A DNA stretch of 64,000 nucleotides from CAWARU01 sp963784575 (GCA_963784575.1 CAWARU010000001.1:992001-1056000); one strand, 5' to 3'; shown: positions 8,556-19,400, counted from the first letter of the stretch. Numbers and translations are program-made. Notes: generated by a model from the sequence alone, not told the origin.

Positions 8556-8592
8556 ATAATTGAGTTGACTCAATTATGTCATTTCCTATATA
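8556..8592 (+). promoter_or_regulatory. Promoter with overlapping palindromic operator upstream of the A/B array
   Basis: TTGACT (8565-8570), a 16-bp spacer and TATATA (8587-8592) form a good sigma-70 promoter. A palindrome with 10-bp arms, ATAATTGAGT-TG-ACTCAATTAT (8556-8577), covers the -35 box, as a repressor or activator site would. It is the only good promoter seen before the closely spaced A1-B1-A2-B2 genes, so it may drive all of them. Confidence 0.5.
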
Positions 8593-8706
8593 TTGCCTGC
8601 TAAAACCACAATATGCGAATATTCGGTTAATTTATATATTTTTGATTTAATAGAAATATAATTATTATCATTTTATTAACTAACAAAACAATTGAGGAAT
8701 AATGAC

Positions 8707-9834
8707 ATGAGTAGTCAAACACCACTCACTGAGGGCGATAAATCCACAAATACAGCTATGGATACATCTGATGATTTAGCTCCTAAATCTGATAATTCAG
8801 CTCCTAAAAAGGATGATAAGAAAAAGAAAGCTGCCAAACTTGCCCCCAAAAAGAAACAAACAAAAAAGCAAGTGATCAAAGTGAAATCCTTAAAAAAAGC
8901 AGGTTCTAAGAAAACTGATAAAACTTCAAACGGAACACAATCTCATGAAGAGAGAAGCGATTTGATTCAAAAGCTCGCGTCAGACAAAAATGCGAGCAAA
9001 AACTCCAAAAAATCAGATAAATCATCCAAATCTAAAAAGTCTAACAGCATATCCGACGTAAAAGTCCAACTACGTTCTGGAAAGATTAGTTCCAAGGGCA
9101 TGCGACAACTATTCGCAGGCTGTCTCGACTCACCCGAAAATTTCGAAGGATTCATCAGGACAGCCACCGCAGAACTGAACGTAAAACAAGAAAAAACCAT
9201 GTTTGTGTTAAAGCTATTTTTTGGCTGGGGTTTCAAGTTTCAAATAAACGGTGACACTCCGCTTTATCTAGCTGTATCCCAACAGAATTGGAAGGCTGTC
9301 AAAGCAATACTCGAAGCTATTCCAAAAATACTCAATGAAACACCGAAATACCAGAAAAAAAAATTAACTTTTAATCAGTTTAAAAACCATCTTGGCCAAA
9401 CGCTTATCAAGATGAACATTGATAATGAGGCCTTAAAAAATTATTGTGAAATGTTCAAAGTAGACTTCAATGCCAAATGCATGTTCGAAGAATATGATTA
9501 CACCCCTTTGAACGACGTGTTAAATGCCGATACCAAGTCTAATCTCTACGCATACATACCTGTACATCAATTACTGCCAAGATTACAAATGCTTATTGAT
9601 TATGGGGTAAAGGTCAAATTTTCTAATCTAAAATATTTTCTAATGAATGAAAAAGCTTTCTCCAGCACAAAATACACACCCGAGTTATACCAAGAATGCT
9701 TGAAAGTGCTTCTCAAGCACAGTGACAAATCAGTTTCCAAATTCGGATTAGTTGAGGAATGCCTAGGGCTTTCCCTTATACCAAATATAGAATTGCTATC
9801 AGGGTCCGAAGAATCCGATATATACATCGTATGA
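8707..9834 (+). CDS. A1 fragment 1: Lys-rich N-terminus and ankyrin-like region
   Basis: 375 aa from the ATG at 8707; an in-frame TTG lies at 8692, but GAGG 9 nt before 8707 favours the ATG. Residues ~35-105 are packed with Lys clusters (KKDDKKKKAAK, KKKQTKKQ) that resemble nucleic-acid-binding or nuclear-targeting tails. GDTPLYLAVSQQNWKAVKAIL is an ankyrin-type helix pair. The frame ends early at TGA 9832-9834, while the next frame continues the homology. Confidence 0.65.
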   Translation: MSSQTPLTEGDKSTNTAMDTSDDLAPKSDNSAPKKDDKKKKAAKLAPKKKQTKKQVIKVKSLKKAGSKKTDKTSNGTQSHEERSDLIQKLASDKNASKNSKKSDKSSKSKKSNSISDVKVQLRSGKISSKGMRQLFAGCLDSPENFEGFIRTATAELNVKQEKTMFVLKLFFGWGFKFQINGDTPLYLAVSQQNWKAVKAILEAIPKILNETPKYQKKKLTFNQFKNHLGQTLIKMNIDNEALKNYCEMFKVDFNAKCMFEEYDYTPLNDVLNADTKSNLYAYIPVHQLLPRLQMLIDYGVKVKFSNLKYFLMNEKAFSSTKYTPELYQECLKVLLKHSDKSVSKFGLVEECLGLSLIPNIELLSGSEESDIYIV

Positions 9835-9850
9835 AGCCTTTAAAAAATTG

Positions 9851-10366
9851 ATGACAGTCAGTCCGGAACATGAAAAATCTATTGAATCTAATTCCAAGAG
9901 CACGGTAGAGCTCTTGCTATCAAATGGTTTTGAAATTGGTGACAACTGCAGTGATGAGCATGAACTTAAATTTTATTTGCGCTTCGGTTACCTCAAGGCA
10001 TATTGCGAATTGCGCAAAAAAATGATTGCAGCAGGAAAAGCTTCACAATTCATTACAAATATAAAAGAAGTTTTTCATGATATCCTGAAAACAGCTTACC
10101 TAGATCAGGACTCCATCGCGATGGCAAAATATATATTGGATCATGAAATTGAAGGGCAGGCCTCTGACCCCAAGAATCTCTCGCAATTCCTTGAGGTTTT
10201 TGCTGAATTTTCAGAATTTATATTCAACAAAACTACTGAAGTAGGTGTCTTAAAAAGTGATAAGAAAGATACTAAGAAGAAAGGCAGGAACAAAAGTAAA
10301 AAAGTAGATACCGGTTGTGAACCAACAACTGTACCTTATTACAAAATTTTACGTGATGATCAGTGA
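9851..10366 (+). CDS. A1 fragment 2
   Basis: 171 aa from an internal ATG. It aligns with A2 residues ~310-440: HELKFYLRFGYLKAYCEL against IKLKFYLRYGFLDKYRAL, and VPYYKILRDD against MPYHILRDD. No ribosome site fits, so it is unlikely to be an independent gene. A further in-frame piece follows in the third frame to about 10555. Confidence 0.5.
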   Translation: MTVSPEHEKSIESNSKSTVELLLSNGFEIGDNCSDEHELKFYLRFGYLKAYCELRKKMIAAGKASQFITNIKEVFHDILKTAYLDQDSIAMAKYILDHEIEGQASDPKNLSQFLEVFAEFSEFIFNKTTEVGVLKSDKKDTKKKGRNKSKKVDTGCEPTTVPYYKILRDDQ

Positions 10367-10548
10367 AGCCAACACTTCTTCTCTGTCGCTTATTGCTTTT
10401 TACCATGAATTAGCTAACCGACTTGACTTCTTCAAGCGAAATGAGAACATAAATCCATACCGCTATGTTACATTCTTCCAATCGCTGCTCACAACCAACC
10501 AGCGCTTCCTCGAGATGTTTTTAACTCCCAGTAAAGATCTTCGATTTT

Positions 10549-12936
10549 ATGAAAAAAATGGTCAGCGACGTCAGACTGCTCAATGCTTTCCCCCAAAGCA
10601 TCCTGGCATTGACTCAGTACATAGATTTTGACTGGAAGATAGGCACAGTCAAAAAACTCTGCAGCCAACTTATTTTGAGATATGTGAAGGAAGGTGGATC
10701 CTTCGAAAAACTATTCCAAGCATTCCTGCGGTTCACAACAGATGCCGCAACAGAACCAAACATCGAAAAAGTGGCATCTACAGATAAGCACCTAGGGGCC
10801 TATGGCATTCCAGAAAAAACCATTCTTGAAAAGATCAAAATATTTTTCGAACCTATCATGGGACACCCCAAGCTCTCGCAAAAATCAACACCAGCTTTCT
10901 TATCTTCTCAGATGCAAACTGTGTGCAGGCGTTGTCCTATCGAAGGCAAGTACTATCTGATCCCAGCCCTTGAATTTCTAGCTTCCCTAGGCGGTGATTA
11001 CAAAATCACCACCCCGAACAATGAAACATTATTGCATCTTTTCTTGCAAAATTGTGCCGAGATTGGCGCAAAATCCCCTAGTCGTAGGACTACATCAGGT
11101 CTTGAAGCCCAGGATCGGGAAGTATTAGGATTTCTCCTGAAACAGAAAGTGCCTCTTGATACCAAAGCCAAAATAGAAGCTGAAACTCAGGAAATGACGA
11201 TATTTGATTTCGTTGCCAAGTGGAATATGCGAAACCCAACCCATCTGAGCGGGCATAATGCACTATTTTTAGAACTCCCAGAAACCAGGCCTCTCATACA
11301 AGCTGCGCGCGGCCGCTACATGATGCAAGGCCTTATCGATGGCAGCTTCAAACCAAAAGGCATGTATGAAGACAAGCAGCTTGTTCACTCTTCCGGTATT
11401 CACAAAAGTGCTTCTGAATCTGCTATTATTCTCTGCAAGCATTATTTATTCCCTCTGTTAAAATCTGAAAATAATAGGATGTTTATCGCTGAAATCGAGA
11501 AATCCGAGCAACATTATCATAAACTTATTATTTCTATTTTAAATTCTACCGAATGCCATGAATTAAAGCGCAATGCCATCAACGCTTTTGCAACAAAGCT
11601 TATCAAACAGCTCAAACCCGAAATAATAAAAAAGATCCAAGAATTATACCTGGAGGTAGATCCTGAACTTGCAAATCCTGAGGTCTTTAAGACCAGGCCA
11701 GCATTTATCGCGTTATTTGCTAATCTTTATAATCCAAAGACTTATCTCCAAAAGCAGACCTGGTGCGAAGATTTCTGGGATCTGAAAACCTTTCAGGCCT
11801 GGCGTTGGCTCTGCAAAACTCGTCCTGCTTTCAGTGTTAATGATAGGGATGGCGGATCCAAACTCGCCATCAATGATATTCTGACAATTGTGCTTTTAGC
11901 CATTGAAGATGCGAAAAATTATGATAATGACGAGAAAAGAACCGATGTATTCAATTCATTGGTCAAGCAATTGAGTGAATTACAAACAGAATACAAGGAC
12001 TTGGATCCAACTGGGCGAAAAGATCTATACGGCTGCGCCCAAGGCACACTGCCAAAACTCGTGCAAGTGTTAGCTGATTCTGGTCATCCTCTGGTACATC
12101 TTTCCTACATGAGCAGTACAAACTTGCCTAACTTCTTGTGGGACTTTGTAGCGATGAAATTCTTAAATATGACGGCAGCAGAAAAAACCAAGTTTATTAC
12201 GGATATTACTAGCGGTGAAAATAAATGGCATATTCCTGATGCCTATTTATCTCAACTTGAGCCAGAGTTCAGAAAGAACACCGACGTAACCTATGGATTG
12301 GCGAAAAAACTCATCACAGATGACAATGTTCATGTCTTGTTCACACTTGAATTTCCGTTCCATCATTTCAGGGAAATTGCAAGATACATATTACAAGGCT
12401 TGATGGCTGATTTCTATGATCGAAAATTTCTAGAATCACCAGAGTCGGTGCAGCAAGCGATCATGGCAGACTCCCAGAATAACAAACTCAGCGAATCGTT
12501 CATTCAGCAATTTCAAGACGAGTTCCTTGCGCTTCCTGTAATTGAAGAGATCATTCCCGTCATCGATTCTCAGGATAGAGAAGAAGCCTTAAAACTCATC
12601 AAAATACTGAGTTTCAATGAAGCGCTTCCTCTGGAACGATGCACAGGAATAGTGAAATTATTCGAAAATGTGAAGTCTGCTTCGATCGACCATGATAGAA
12701 AACGGAAACGAGTCGAGGGCGAAATTGGTACTGATGCTCGCATCAGCCCTAGCATTGAAACAGCGAGAGATGCTAGTAACAAATCACCCTCTGATACTGC
12801 CGCCCAATCGAGCAGCAGTGACTCTGACAAAGAATCACAGATGGACGAGACTGGCGATGTTCGAAAAGAGGATGCATCTCCAAAAACCGATGAAGACATG
12901 AATGAACCCCAAAGAAAGGCTAGGAAATTTGCATAA
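10549..12936 (+). CDS. A1 fragment 3: conserved C-terminal two-thirds of family A
   Basis: 795 aa, homologous to A2 residues ~500-1241. The best conserved block is TRPLIQAARGRY..GMYEDKQLVH..GIHKSASESA, shared almost word for word with A2; others are AWRWLCKTRPAFS, LDPTGRKDLYGCAQGTLPKL and LEFPFHHFREIA. Near the end there is a basic DRKRKRVEGE cluster, then a long acidic/Ser stretch and PQRKARKFA. The ATG at 10549 has no clear ribosome site. The function is unknown. Confidence 0.65.
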   Translation: MKKMVSDVRLLNAFPQSILALTQYIDFDWKIGTVKKLCSQLILRYVKEGGSFEKLFQAFLRFTTDAATEPNIEKVASTDKHLGAYGIPEKTILEKIKIFFEPIMGHPKLSQKSTPAFLSSQMQTVCRRCPIEGKYYLIPALEFLASLGGDYKITTPNNETLLHLFLQNCAEIGAKSPSRRTTSGLEAQDREVLGFLLKQKVPLDTKAKIEAETQEMTIFDFVAKWNMRNPTHLSGHNALFLELPETRPLIQAARGRYMMQGLIDGSFKPKGMYEDKQLVHSSGIHKSASESAIILCKHYLFPLLKSENNRMFIAEIEKSEQHYHKLIISILNSTECHELKRNAINAFATKLIKQLKPEIIKKIQELYLEVDPELANPEVFKTRPAFIALFANLYNPKTYLQKQTWCEDFWDLKTFQAWRWLCKTRPAFSVNDRDGGSKLAINDILTIVLLAIEDAKNYDNDEKRTDVFNSLVKQLSELQTEYKDLDPTGRKDLYGCAQGTLPKLVQVLADSGHPLVHLSYMSSTNLPNFLWDFVAMKFLNMTAAEKTKFITDITSGENKWHIPDAYLSQLEPEFRKNTDVTYGLAKKLITDDNVHVLFTLEFPFHHFREIARYILQGLMADFYDRKFLESPESVQQAIMADSQNNKLSESFIQQFQDEFLALPVIEEIIPVIDSQDREEALKLIKILSFNEALPLERCTGIVKLFENVKSASIDHDRKRKRVEGEIGTDARISPSIETARDASNKSPSDTAAQSSSSDSDKESQMDETGDVRKEDASPKTDEDMNEPQRKARKFA

Positions 12937-12966
12937 CACTAGAAAAAATAACTGGAGCATATATTT

Positions 12967-15423
12967 ATGAGTAACACAACCCCACTGCAAGGCACTGAAA
13001 AACCACAAGAGACTGAATCAATGGCCATCGCTTTTCCTGAATCAACCGATGCTGCAAACACTGAAACTGCTGCAGCCAGAACAGAGACGGATAAGCCAAA
13101 GAAAAAAGGAAAAAGAAAGCGTTCTCAAAAAAAGGACAAGTCTGCTGAAAAACCTAGCCAAAAAAAATCGGGCAGCAAGAGAAAAAGCACTGCAGCAATC
13201 TCCGACATGGATGAATCTGACGAATCTGAATCCGAATCCGCAAGCAAAAAGAACAAGCAGGAAACAGAGCCAGCCGAAATTACGGTTAAGCTCATTCGCG
13301 GCCCGCTTCCCCAAAAAGCTGAATATCTTGCGAATGCCTTAAACGTAGAAAATTTAGAGAGCTGGCAGAGTATCACAAAAGCCTTTGCAGATTTCTTTGA
13401 CAAAGACTGCGCTACTTCAAAAGGCGCGCTCAAAAAATTCCACTGGTTGATATTCGGAGATAATTATCTAGACACTTCAAGCTATAGAAGTTCACACGAA
13501 ATATTTCAAATCATGTTGGGTGATGATAGTATTATTATTGAGGCTTATTTAGAAAAAAAATGGCCGCAAATCGAAGCTTTGTTTGAAAGTTACGCCTATC
13601 TTGCCAATAAGAGAGGCTCTAAGGCATTTCAGGATATTACGGTACCTGCGATGCAAATCTATTTCATTTGCGCATTGCTTGATGTTTTTGATAATACCCG
13701 TTATTCCAATGATAATAAAGATCACCCTTTTCAGGAATTTACCAATACTGAACGTATGGCCATGCTCGAAAGTTATATGGCAAGCAGCAAAATCGATCTG
13801 AACCGTCCTCTCCCAAAAAGCTTGGTTAAGCCCTGTTGTAAAAAAGAACATGAAGATGAAGGTGCCATCCAAAAGCTTGAACAAGATAAAGACAAAAAAA
13901 AGACAACCAAAAAGGAACCCCATGCATATATGGAATTTGAGGGAATCACGCCGCTTCATTTCCTAATCTTGAAGGAAAAATCAAATACTATTCCAGCAAT
14001 AGAGCTTTTCATCAAATTTAAAGCACAATTAACAAAGAAAGTACTGCTGGAAGTGCTGAATTGGGATCAGGAAAGGGTGCAAAATAATTTGCAAAGAAGA
14101 GGAGAATTCTCCCAAGTCTTGCAGGCTCTTTTGAAGGCAGACGGGAGTGAGGCTGCAAAACAGGCTGTCATAAAGCAAATGTCCTTGCAGAACTACTATG
14201 ATAAATCTTTTATCGGGGACTGGTTCAATGAACACTCAACATTTAACGCCAAACTCAGCAAGTATGAGCAAGCATCCCTTTATGCCATTTATGGTAAGCT
14301 TTCCAAATATCAGGAGTTATGCGATGAGCTTGTCAAAGCAGACAGAGATGCATTAAGAAAGTGGCCGGCCGAACATAATCCGATGAAGAGCCTCGTGGAC
14401 TGCAGATGGCTCGATGCCGGGATGCTCGATGTCATGTGGCATATCCTCACGCAGCAAAAGGAATTATTGCCGCAGGATGCCAGTCTTCTGATTTTATTCC
14501 TCGAACGGCTCCTGCTGGAAACAAAAGTATCTTACACCGTACACTCTGTTCCCTGTATATTCCATTATTATTATTCTGAGCCCCACAAAATGACAAAGGA
14601 GCAGGCCCCAAAATTGTTCCCCATGATTGACGCTTGGATTAAATCGACAAACCTCAATTTAGATTTTTATAAAGGGATTATCAGACTATTATTACGATAT
14701 TTTCCAAACCCAGCTGAAACTGATATAATGATAGAAATTCGAAAGTTACTTCATTCCATGTTCGCGAAATCCTTATTAGAAAAATCTGGGATAAATGAAG
14801 TTCAATTCGTTACCCTAATACATGAATCACTCAAAGAATGTGATCAAAAGGCGCAAACAGAGCTAGAAGATGCGAAACTAAAGCAAAGTCGTTGGAGAAA
14901 AAAATCAGTGCGTACAGCAGATGATATCCCTGCTGCACTAAAAGACTCAAGGATAAATGCTGCTGTTTATATATTTATCGAAAATTACGGTTTTGATCCC
15001 AATAAACTCTTGCAAGCATTTCTCAATAAATATGAGGTAATGAAAGATAAGAACATATCCAACATGCTCAGTACTTTTGTGAGCCGAAATCGAGACAAGA
15101 TAAAATTTGAACAAGCGATTCTTGATCGCCTTCCTGATTTCTGCAAGCAAAGCCTATTGACAGGCATAGCTCGTCAGCCGCAAGCGCCACAGCAAAGAGG
15201 AGTTGGGGGAGTCAGAGGATCTATTTATTCTTTTGCGAATAAACCTCCTTGCGGCTCAATGAATCCGATGGAAGCCCCTTTGGGATTGGGATTACCAAAT
15301 GAGGCATCCGTGAAATTGAAACCCCATCGAGATATGTTCTTCAAAAAATATTTGGAATGGTCAGAAAGGGACCCTCAAAAAAATTCTTGCGGAACAACAA
15401 ACCGGCAAAGATCACTATATTGA
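12967..15423 (+). CDS. Family B paralogue B1, N-terminal part (frameshifted)
   Basis: 818 aa starting MSNTTPLQGTEK, 30 bp after A1, with GGAG 9 nt before the ATG. Residues ~45-85 hold strong basic clusters (KPKKKGKRKRSQKK, KKSGSKRKS) like monopartite NLSs. An ankyrin-like helix pair occurs at GITPLHFLILKEK. Blocks shared with B2: YEQASLYAIYGKL, NPMKSLVDCRWLD, LDVMWHILTQQKEL and EPHKMT. The frame leaves the homology at an A7 run (15377-15383). One A fewer would continue DPQKILAEQQTGKDHYIEAL into the downstream piece. As written it ends with a short foreign tail, NSCGTTNRQRSLY. Confidence 0.75.
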   Translation: MSNTTPLQGTEKPQETESMAIAFPESTDAANTETAAARTETDKPKKKGKRKRSQKKDKSAEKPSQKKSGSKRKSTAAISDMDESDESESESASKKNKQETEPAEITVKLIRGPLPQKAEYLANALNVENLESWQSITKAFADFFDKDCATSKGALKKFHWLIFGDNYLDTSSYRSSHEIFQIMLGDDSIIIEAYLEKKWPQIEALFESYAYLANKRGSKAFQDITVPAMQIYFICALLDVFDNTRYSNDNKDHPFQEFTNTERMAMLESYMASSKIDLNRPLPKSLVKPCCKKEHEDEGAIQKLEQDKDKKKTTKKEPHAYMEFEGITPLHFLILKEKSNTIPAIELFIKFKAQLTKKVLLEVLNWDQERVQNNLQRRGEFSQVLQALLKADGSEAAKQAVIKQMSLQNYYDKSFIGDWFNEHSTFNAKLSKYEQASLYAIYGKLSKYQELCDELVKADRDALRKWPAEHNPMKSLVDCRWLDAGMLDVMWHILTQQKELLPQDASLLILFLERLLLETKVSYTVHSVPCIFHYYYSEPHKMTKEQAPKLFPMIDAWIKSTNLNLDFYKGIIRLLLRYFPNPAETDIMIEIRKLLHSMFAKSLLEKSGINEVQFVTLIHESLKECDQKAQTELEDAKLKQSRWRKKSVRTADDIPAALKDSRINAAVYIFIENYGFDPNKLLQAFLNKYEVMKDKNISNMLSTFVSRNRDKIKFEQAILDRLPDFCKQSLLTGIARQPQAPQQRGVGGVRGSIYSFANKPPCGSMNPMEAPLGLGLPNEASVKLKPHRDMFFKKYLEWSERDPQKNSCGTTNRQRSLY
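15377..15383 (+). other. A7 homopolymer at the B1 frameshift
   Basis: CCTC followed by seven A and then TTC. With six A the reading frame passes without a stop from the B1 N-terminal part into the C-terminal part. An A7 run at 10552-10558 sits at the third A1 break. A7 runs are known sites of polymerase slippage in AT-rich symbionts. Confidence 0.75.
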
Positions 15424-15442
15424 GGCCCTAAAAAAAGTTGTA

Positions 15443-16429
15443 TTGAGGAAAGCATTGCTAAAATACCTGCCCAATAAGCCAAGTGAACCCAATAAAAAGT
15501 GGGCAGAATATCAAGCAAAACAGCTCCAAACTTTAGAGCTATTTTTCTTGCACGATGAAAAAGCTTGTGAGGTCAAATCTGCTGTCAATGAATTGATTTT
15601 TGACGATCTCAATTTTCAAGCGTTTCGATATTTGAAAGTCATCGAGAAATACGCCACCTATGGTTATTGCAGAGACACAATGGTCTACAACATTTCAGAG
15701 TGTTTAAGTGTAATCCTTGCGCTATCAGCCAAACTTGAGAAAACTACTCAAAGTCAGGTCCTAAGCAAAATGGTCATGAATTTGGCAGAATTACAGCGTA
15801 AATTTGAGGAATTGAAACTTTTTAGTTTATCCGATTTGTCCAATTTGCGAGAATTCTTGAATTCCTACCTCATTTTCTTGGCACGTCACCCAGATATAGA
15901 TCTATTCCCTAAAGAACTGCCAAGCCACGAATCAGCCCTAGCAAGTTTTATAGAACACAGCTTTGGAGAACTTTCCGAAGAAGCCCGAAAATCACTGGAA
16001 GCGAGCTACGATTCCCCGGCGATCTTGGTAACTAAAATACAAGAGTCTTATCTCAAAGGAGAAGAGATCGGGTTTTTGACCAAAATTGGTTTTTTTAATA
16101 ATCTAACCTTTTTAGGAGCAATGTCGAAATTGAATCCCATGAAGGAAATCACTTTAGTTTTCGATGCAAAAAATGCTCGATTAATTGAGAGTTCATATGA
16201 TGATCAAGATGAAGAATCTCAAGCAAAAGCCAAAACAAAGACAAAACGGCCCGATACTTTCATTTTGAGACTGGACACTTTGTATCAAAAGAAAGCAGCT
16301 GAAAAGGTTCCAGGAAATACGACCGAAACAGCAGCAGCTGTTGCAGCGTCAGTTTCCACGACAGGAAGTGCTGATGATCGTGATGTGGCGATGAGTGATA
16401 AGGTGGAGCCTGCACGGAAATTTAGTTGA
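15443..16429 (+). CDS. Family B paralogue B1, C-terminal part
   Basis: 328 aa counted from a TTG that is probably not a true start, because the open frame extends upstream into the shared A7 region. It aligns with the C-terminal part of B2: KSAVNELIFDDLNFQAFRYLK against KSAINELIFDDPNFQAFRYMK. The end reads DVAMSDKVEPARKFS, carrying the common RKF-x tail. With the N-terminal part it would make a protein of about 1150 aa. The function is unknown. Confidence 0.65.
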   Translation: MRKALLKYLPNKPSEPNKKWAEYQAKQLQTLELFFLHDEKACEVKSAVNELIFDDLNFQAFRYLKVIEKYATYGYCRDTMVYNISECLSVILALSAKLEKTTQSQVLSKMVMNLAELQRKFEELKLFSLSDLSNLREFLNSYLIFLARHPDIDLFPKELPSHESALASFIEHSFGELSEEARKSLEASYDSPAILVTKIQESYLKGEEIGFLTKIGFFNNLTFLGAMSKLNPMKEITLVFDAKNARLIESSYDDQDEESQAKAKTKTKRPDTFILRLDTLYQKKAAEKVPGNTTETAAAVAASVSTTGSADDRDVAMSDKVEPARKFS

Positions 16430-16458
16430 GACAACACTGAAATATAAGTGAAGGTATT

Positions 16459-19400
16459 ATGAGCAACACATCCCCACTTTCATTGGAACTTAATGGCACT
16501 CATGCCATGGATGAATCAGAAGACAGCAGCTATGATTCAGCAAAAGCATCTGCCTCTCTGAATGGGATCCAAAAAATAACAAAAGATCTTCAGAAAACCG
16601 AAGTAACATTGACGCTGAATCCTTCACAATATAAAGTGCCAAGCATTCGTGCATTCATCATAAGTAATCTCGATGCACCAGAAAAATGCGGGTTATTTCT
16701 AGAGACCATATTACTGAAAGAAGTTTCAAACAGAAAAAAAGCAGATCATTTGCTGAACATTTTTTTTGCGAGAGCCTTTGGCAGAAAGATTTTAAAAACA
16801 TCTGTCCTCTATGTCGCCGTGCAAAAGCAGAAATGGGATGCCCTCCGCTACTTTTTCGATTTGTTGTTTAAAGCCCTCAATAAATCAGAAAAATACAGTA
16901 TATTTTCCAAAGCAAAATCCTCTAAAAAAGGCCAAAAAGCCAAAAAGATTAAAACGGGAACAAAACTCACCACCCAATCTCTTCCTGACCACCTAGCCTA
17001 TCTCTTGATCAAAAGTGCTATAGATGCGACAGCTTTTCAGAATTACTGCGAGTTATTTAACATCGACTTTGCGAATCTCAACAATAAAGAATTGAATAGA
17101 ACTAGATCGACTGAGGACCTTTTCTCTTTGGTAATCTCCGCAGAGCATCATAATAGAGAAATCCCAGAACAAGCATGGCCAGCCAGATTGCAAGTACTAT
17201 TGAAACATGGCCTCAAACTTTCAAAATCTGACCTCGAAACATCTCTTTCGCATGAAAAATATCTTGCAAATAAAAAATATAGCCACAAGTGCTACCAAGA
17301 ATTCCTAAAAATATTGCTGGATAACATCAATGATAAACCAGAAAGATATAACCTGATACAGACTTGTTATCAAAACCACAACTCTAAGGCCACCGTCATG
17401 CAACTGCTGGCAAAAGGCTTCATATCGGATGATGGCACGAGCGAATTGGGAATAAGCGACGAAATAAAGCTTAAATTCTATTTACGCTATGGATTTCTTG
17501 ATAAATACCGGGCATTAAAATCCAGACTCCTGACGTCTAGTGTTGCCTCCAACTGTGCACATGACATTTGTGCCGCCTTGAGTCAAGTATTAGAAACACC
17601 CTACTTTGATCAAGATTCCTCTCAATTGGCAAATTATATTATCGTGAAAGAAATTCCACAAAACTTAAGCCGCAAAACACTCGATGAATTAATTGCCCTA
17701 TTTTCACGTTTTATTAACAATATATCTTCTAAAGTCGAACAGCCTTGGGGCGAGATAGCCATGCCCTATCACATATTACGGGACGATAGCAAAGCCTCTG
17801 CACTGCATCTTTTTCATTGCTATCATTATTTTTCGAGAAAAATCAAGTTTTTTGACTGGCATAAAAACTATTACACCACGCAAAGAAGTGAATTTTTTCA
17901 AGCTTTACTCAAATCAAGTAATGAGCGTATCTTCGATCTATTTTTGGAACCCAGTAACACACTAGATCTCATCGAAATCATGAAAAATAATTCAATGTTA
18001 CTGCAATTTTTTGCATTAGGGACTTTGTCCCTCACAGATGAAACAGAAGACCATTTTGCAACAGTCCAAAAACGCATTCGCAAACTTATTAAAAAATATT
18101 TAACATCTGGTGGCAAGCTAAAAAATCTTTTCAAAGCATTTTTGCATGTCTGTACCGATCCCGGTATCGAACAAGTTGTCATTAATATGCGCAAAGATAA
18201 GCAGGGGTCACCTTCGAACCTAAAAAGAATAATGCGCGTATTTTCCCCCTTAACAGAACTTCCTGCTATAGTACCTAAACTTAAGACCCCCTTCCTATCC
18301 GAAATGCTGCAGTACATTTGCAGATCCTGCGATATTGGAAACAGATATTATTTGGTGCCCGTGCTGGAATTCCTAGCGCATCTTGGCGCTGATTTTAAGG
18401 TGATCACTCTCGAAAACAGAACTTTATTGCAGCTTTTCCTCGAGAATTGTCGTGATGCTCTGCAAAAATTTCCGAATCGAACAACCTCTGGCGTTGAATC
18501 CGAAGATATTCAAGTTTTGGAGTTCCTGAAAAAGAAAGGCGTTCCAATACAGGATAAGATTAAAGTTGCTGGAACTCCTTTTGAAAAGGATATTTTTGAT
18601 TTTATTGCTGAGCAGAATGGCCAGAATCCCCGATTTTTCCAGAGACATCTCGCGTTTTTTCTTGAGCAAACCGATACACGACCCCTAATGCAGGCAGCAC
18701 GAGAGCGTTACCAGATCCAATGTATCCGGGCTGGGGGGCGCATCAAAGGGATGCATGAAGATCGCCAACTGGTCCATGCTGACGGCATTCATCAGAGCGC
18801 CTCTGAATCTGCAATAGAGCTTTGCAAAGCCTATCTCTTCCCGATGCTCCAATCCGAGGAAAATAAGACAAGTAAACTTATGATTTTAGAATCAAGCGAG
18901 CATTATGATAGCAAAATCTTTTCCATCTTGAACTCTAAAGAAACACTAGAAATTGAAACCAAAATCATTGAAAGGTTCATGACTGTAGTCTTCGCAAAAC
19001 TAAAATTTGCGCTCTGGCAAGACTATGTCAGAAAATTTCAGCATCTTGATCCTTCGTTACGCAATCGAGAAGTTTTTGAAAAGGATCCAGCCATTATTGC
19101 TTTATTTCAACTGCTAAAGAATCCTAACAATATTACCAAGCGCAATCCCTGGTGTGAGGATATTTGGGATGTTCCAGAATACCTGGCATGGCGCTGGCTC
19201 TGTATCACCAGAGTGCGTTTCAGTAAAAGCGATCGAGATCCGCACTCCCTTCTCTCTGTCGACAATATTTTAGCTATCGTTATTTTGGCAAGCGAAGACG
19301 GCATAGTTTATGATGATCCCGACAAAAAATCCGCTGTATTTAATTTCTTCATCAATCAGCTGGCCGAATTGCAAAAAGAATATCGTGAACTAGACCCTAC

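Larger units (their letters stand above)
8707..12936 (+). pseudogene. Family A paralogue A1, broken by three frameshifts
   Basis: Four reading-frame pieces join into one protein homologous along its length to the intact 1241-aa A2 gene at 16459-20184. Pieces: frame 1 8707 to ~9830, frame 2 to ~10360, frame 3 to ~10555, frame 1 to 12936. Each break is repaired by removing one base. At the second, dropping C10361 joins LRDD to SEANTSSL, as in A2 LRDDSKAS. At the third, shortening the A7 run at 10552-10558 to A6 gives a gapless match (FYEKMVSDVRLL against LIEIMKNNSMLL). The start MSSQTPL follows GAGG and matches the MSNTSPL start of A2. The N-terminus is very Lys-rich, an ankyrin-like unit sits near residues 185-215, and the end is PQRKARKFA. 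Decay, slippage rescue and assembly error cannot be told apart here. Confidence 0.8.

Noticed and set aside
10317..10631. Separate 104-aa gene
   Set aside because: It is the third-frame piece of broken A1; homology to A2 begins only after the frameshift at 10361 and ends at the A7 run.
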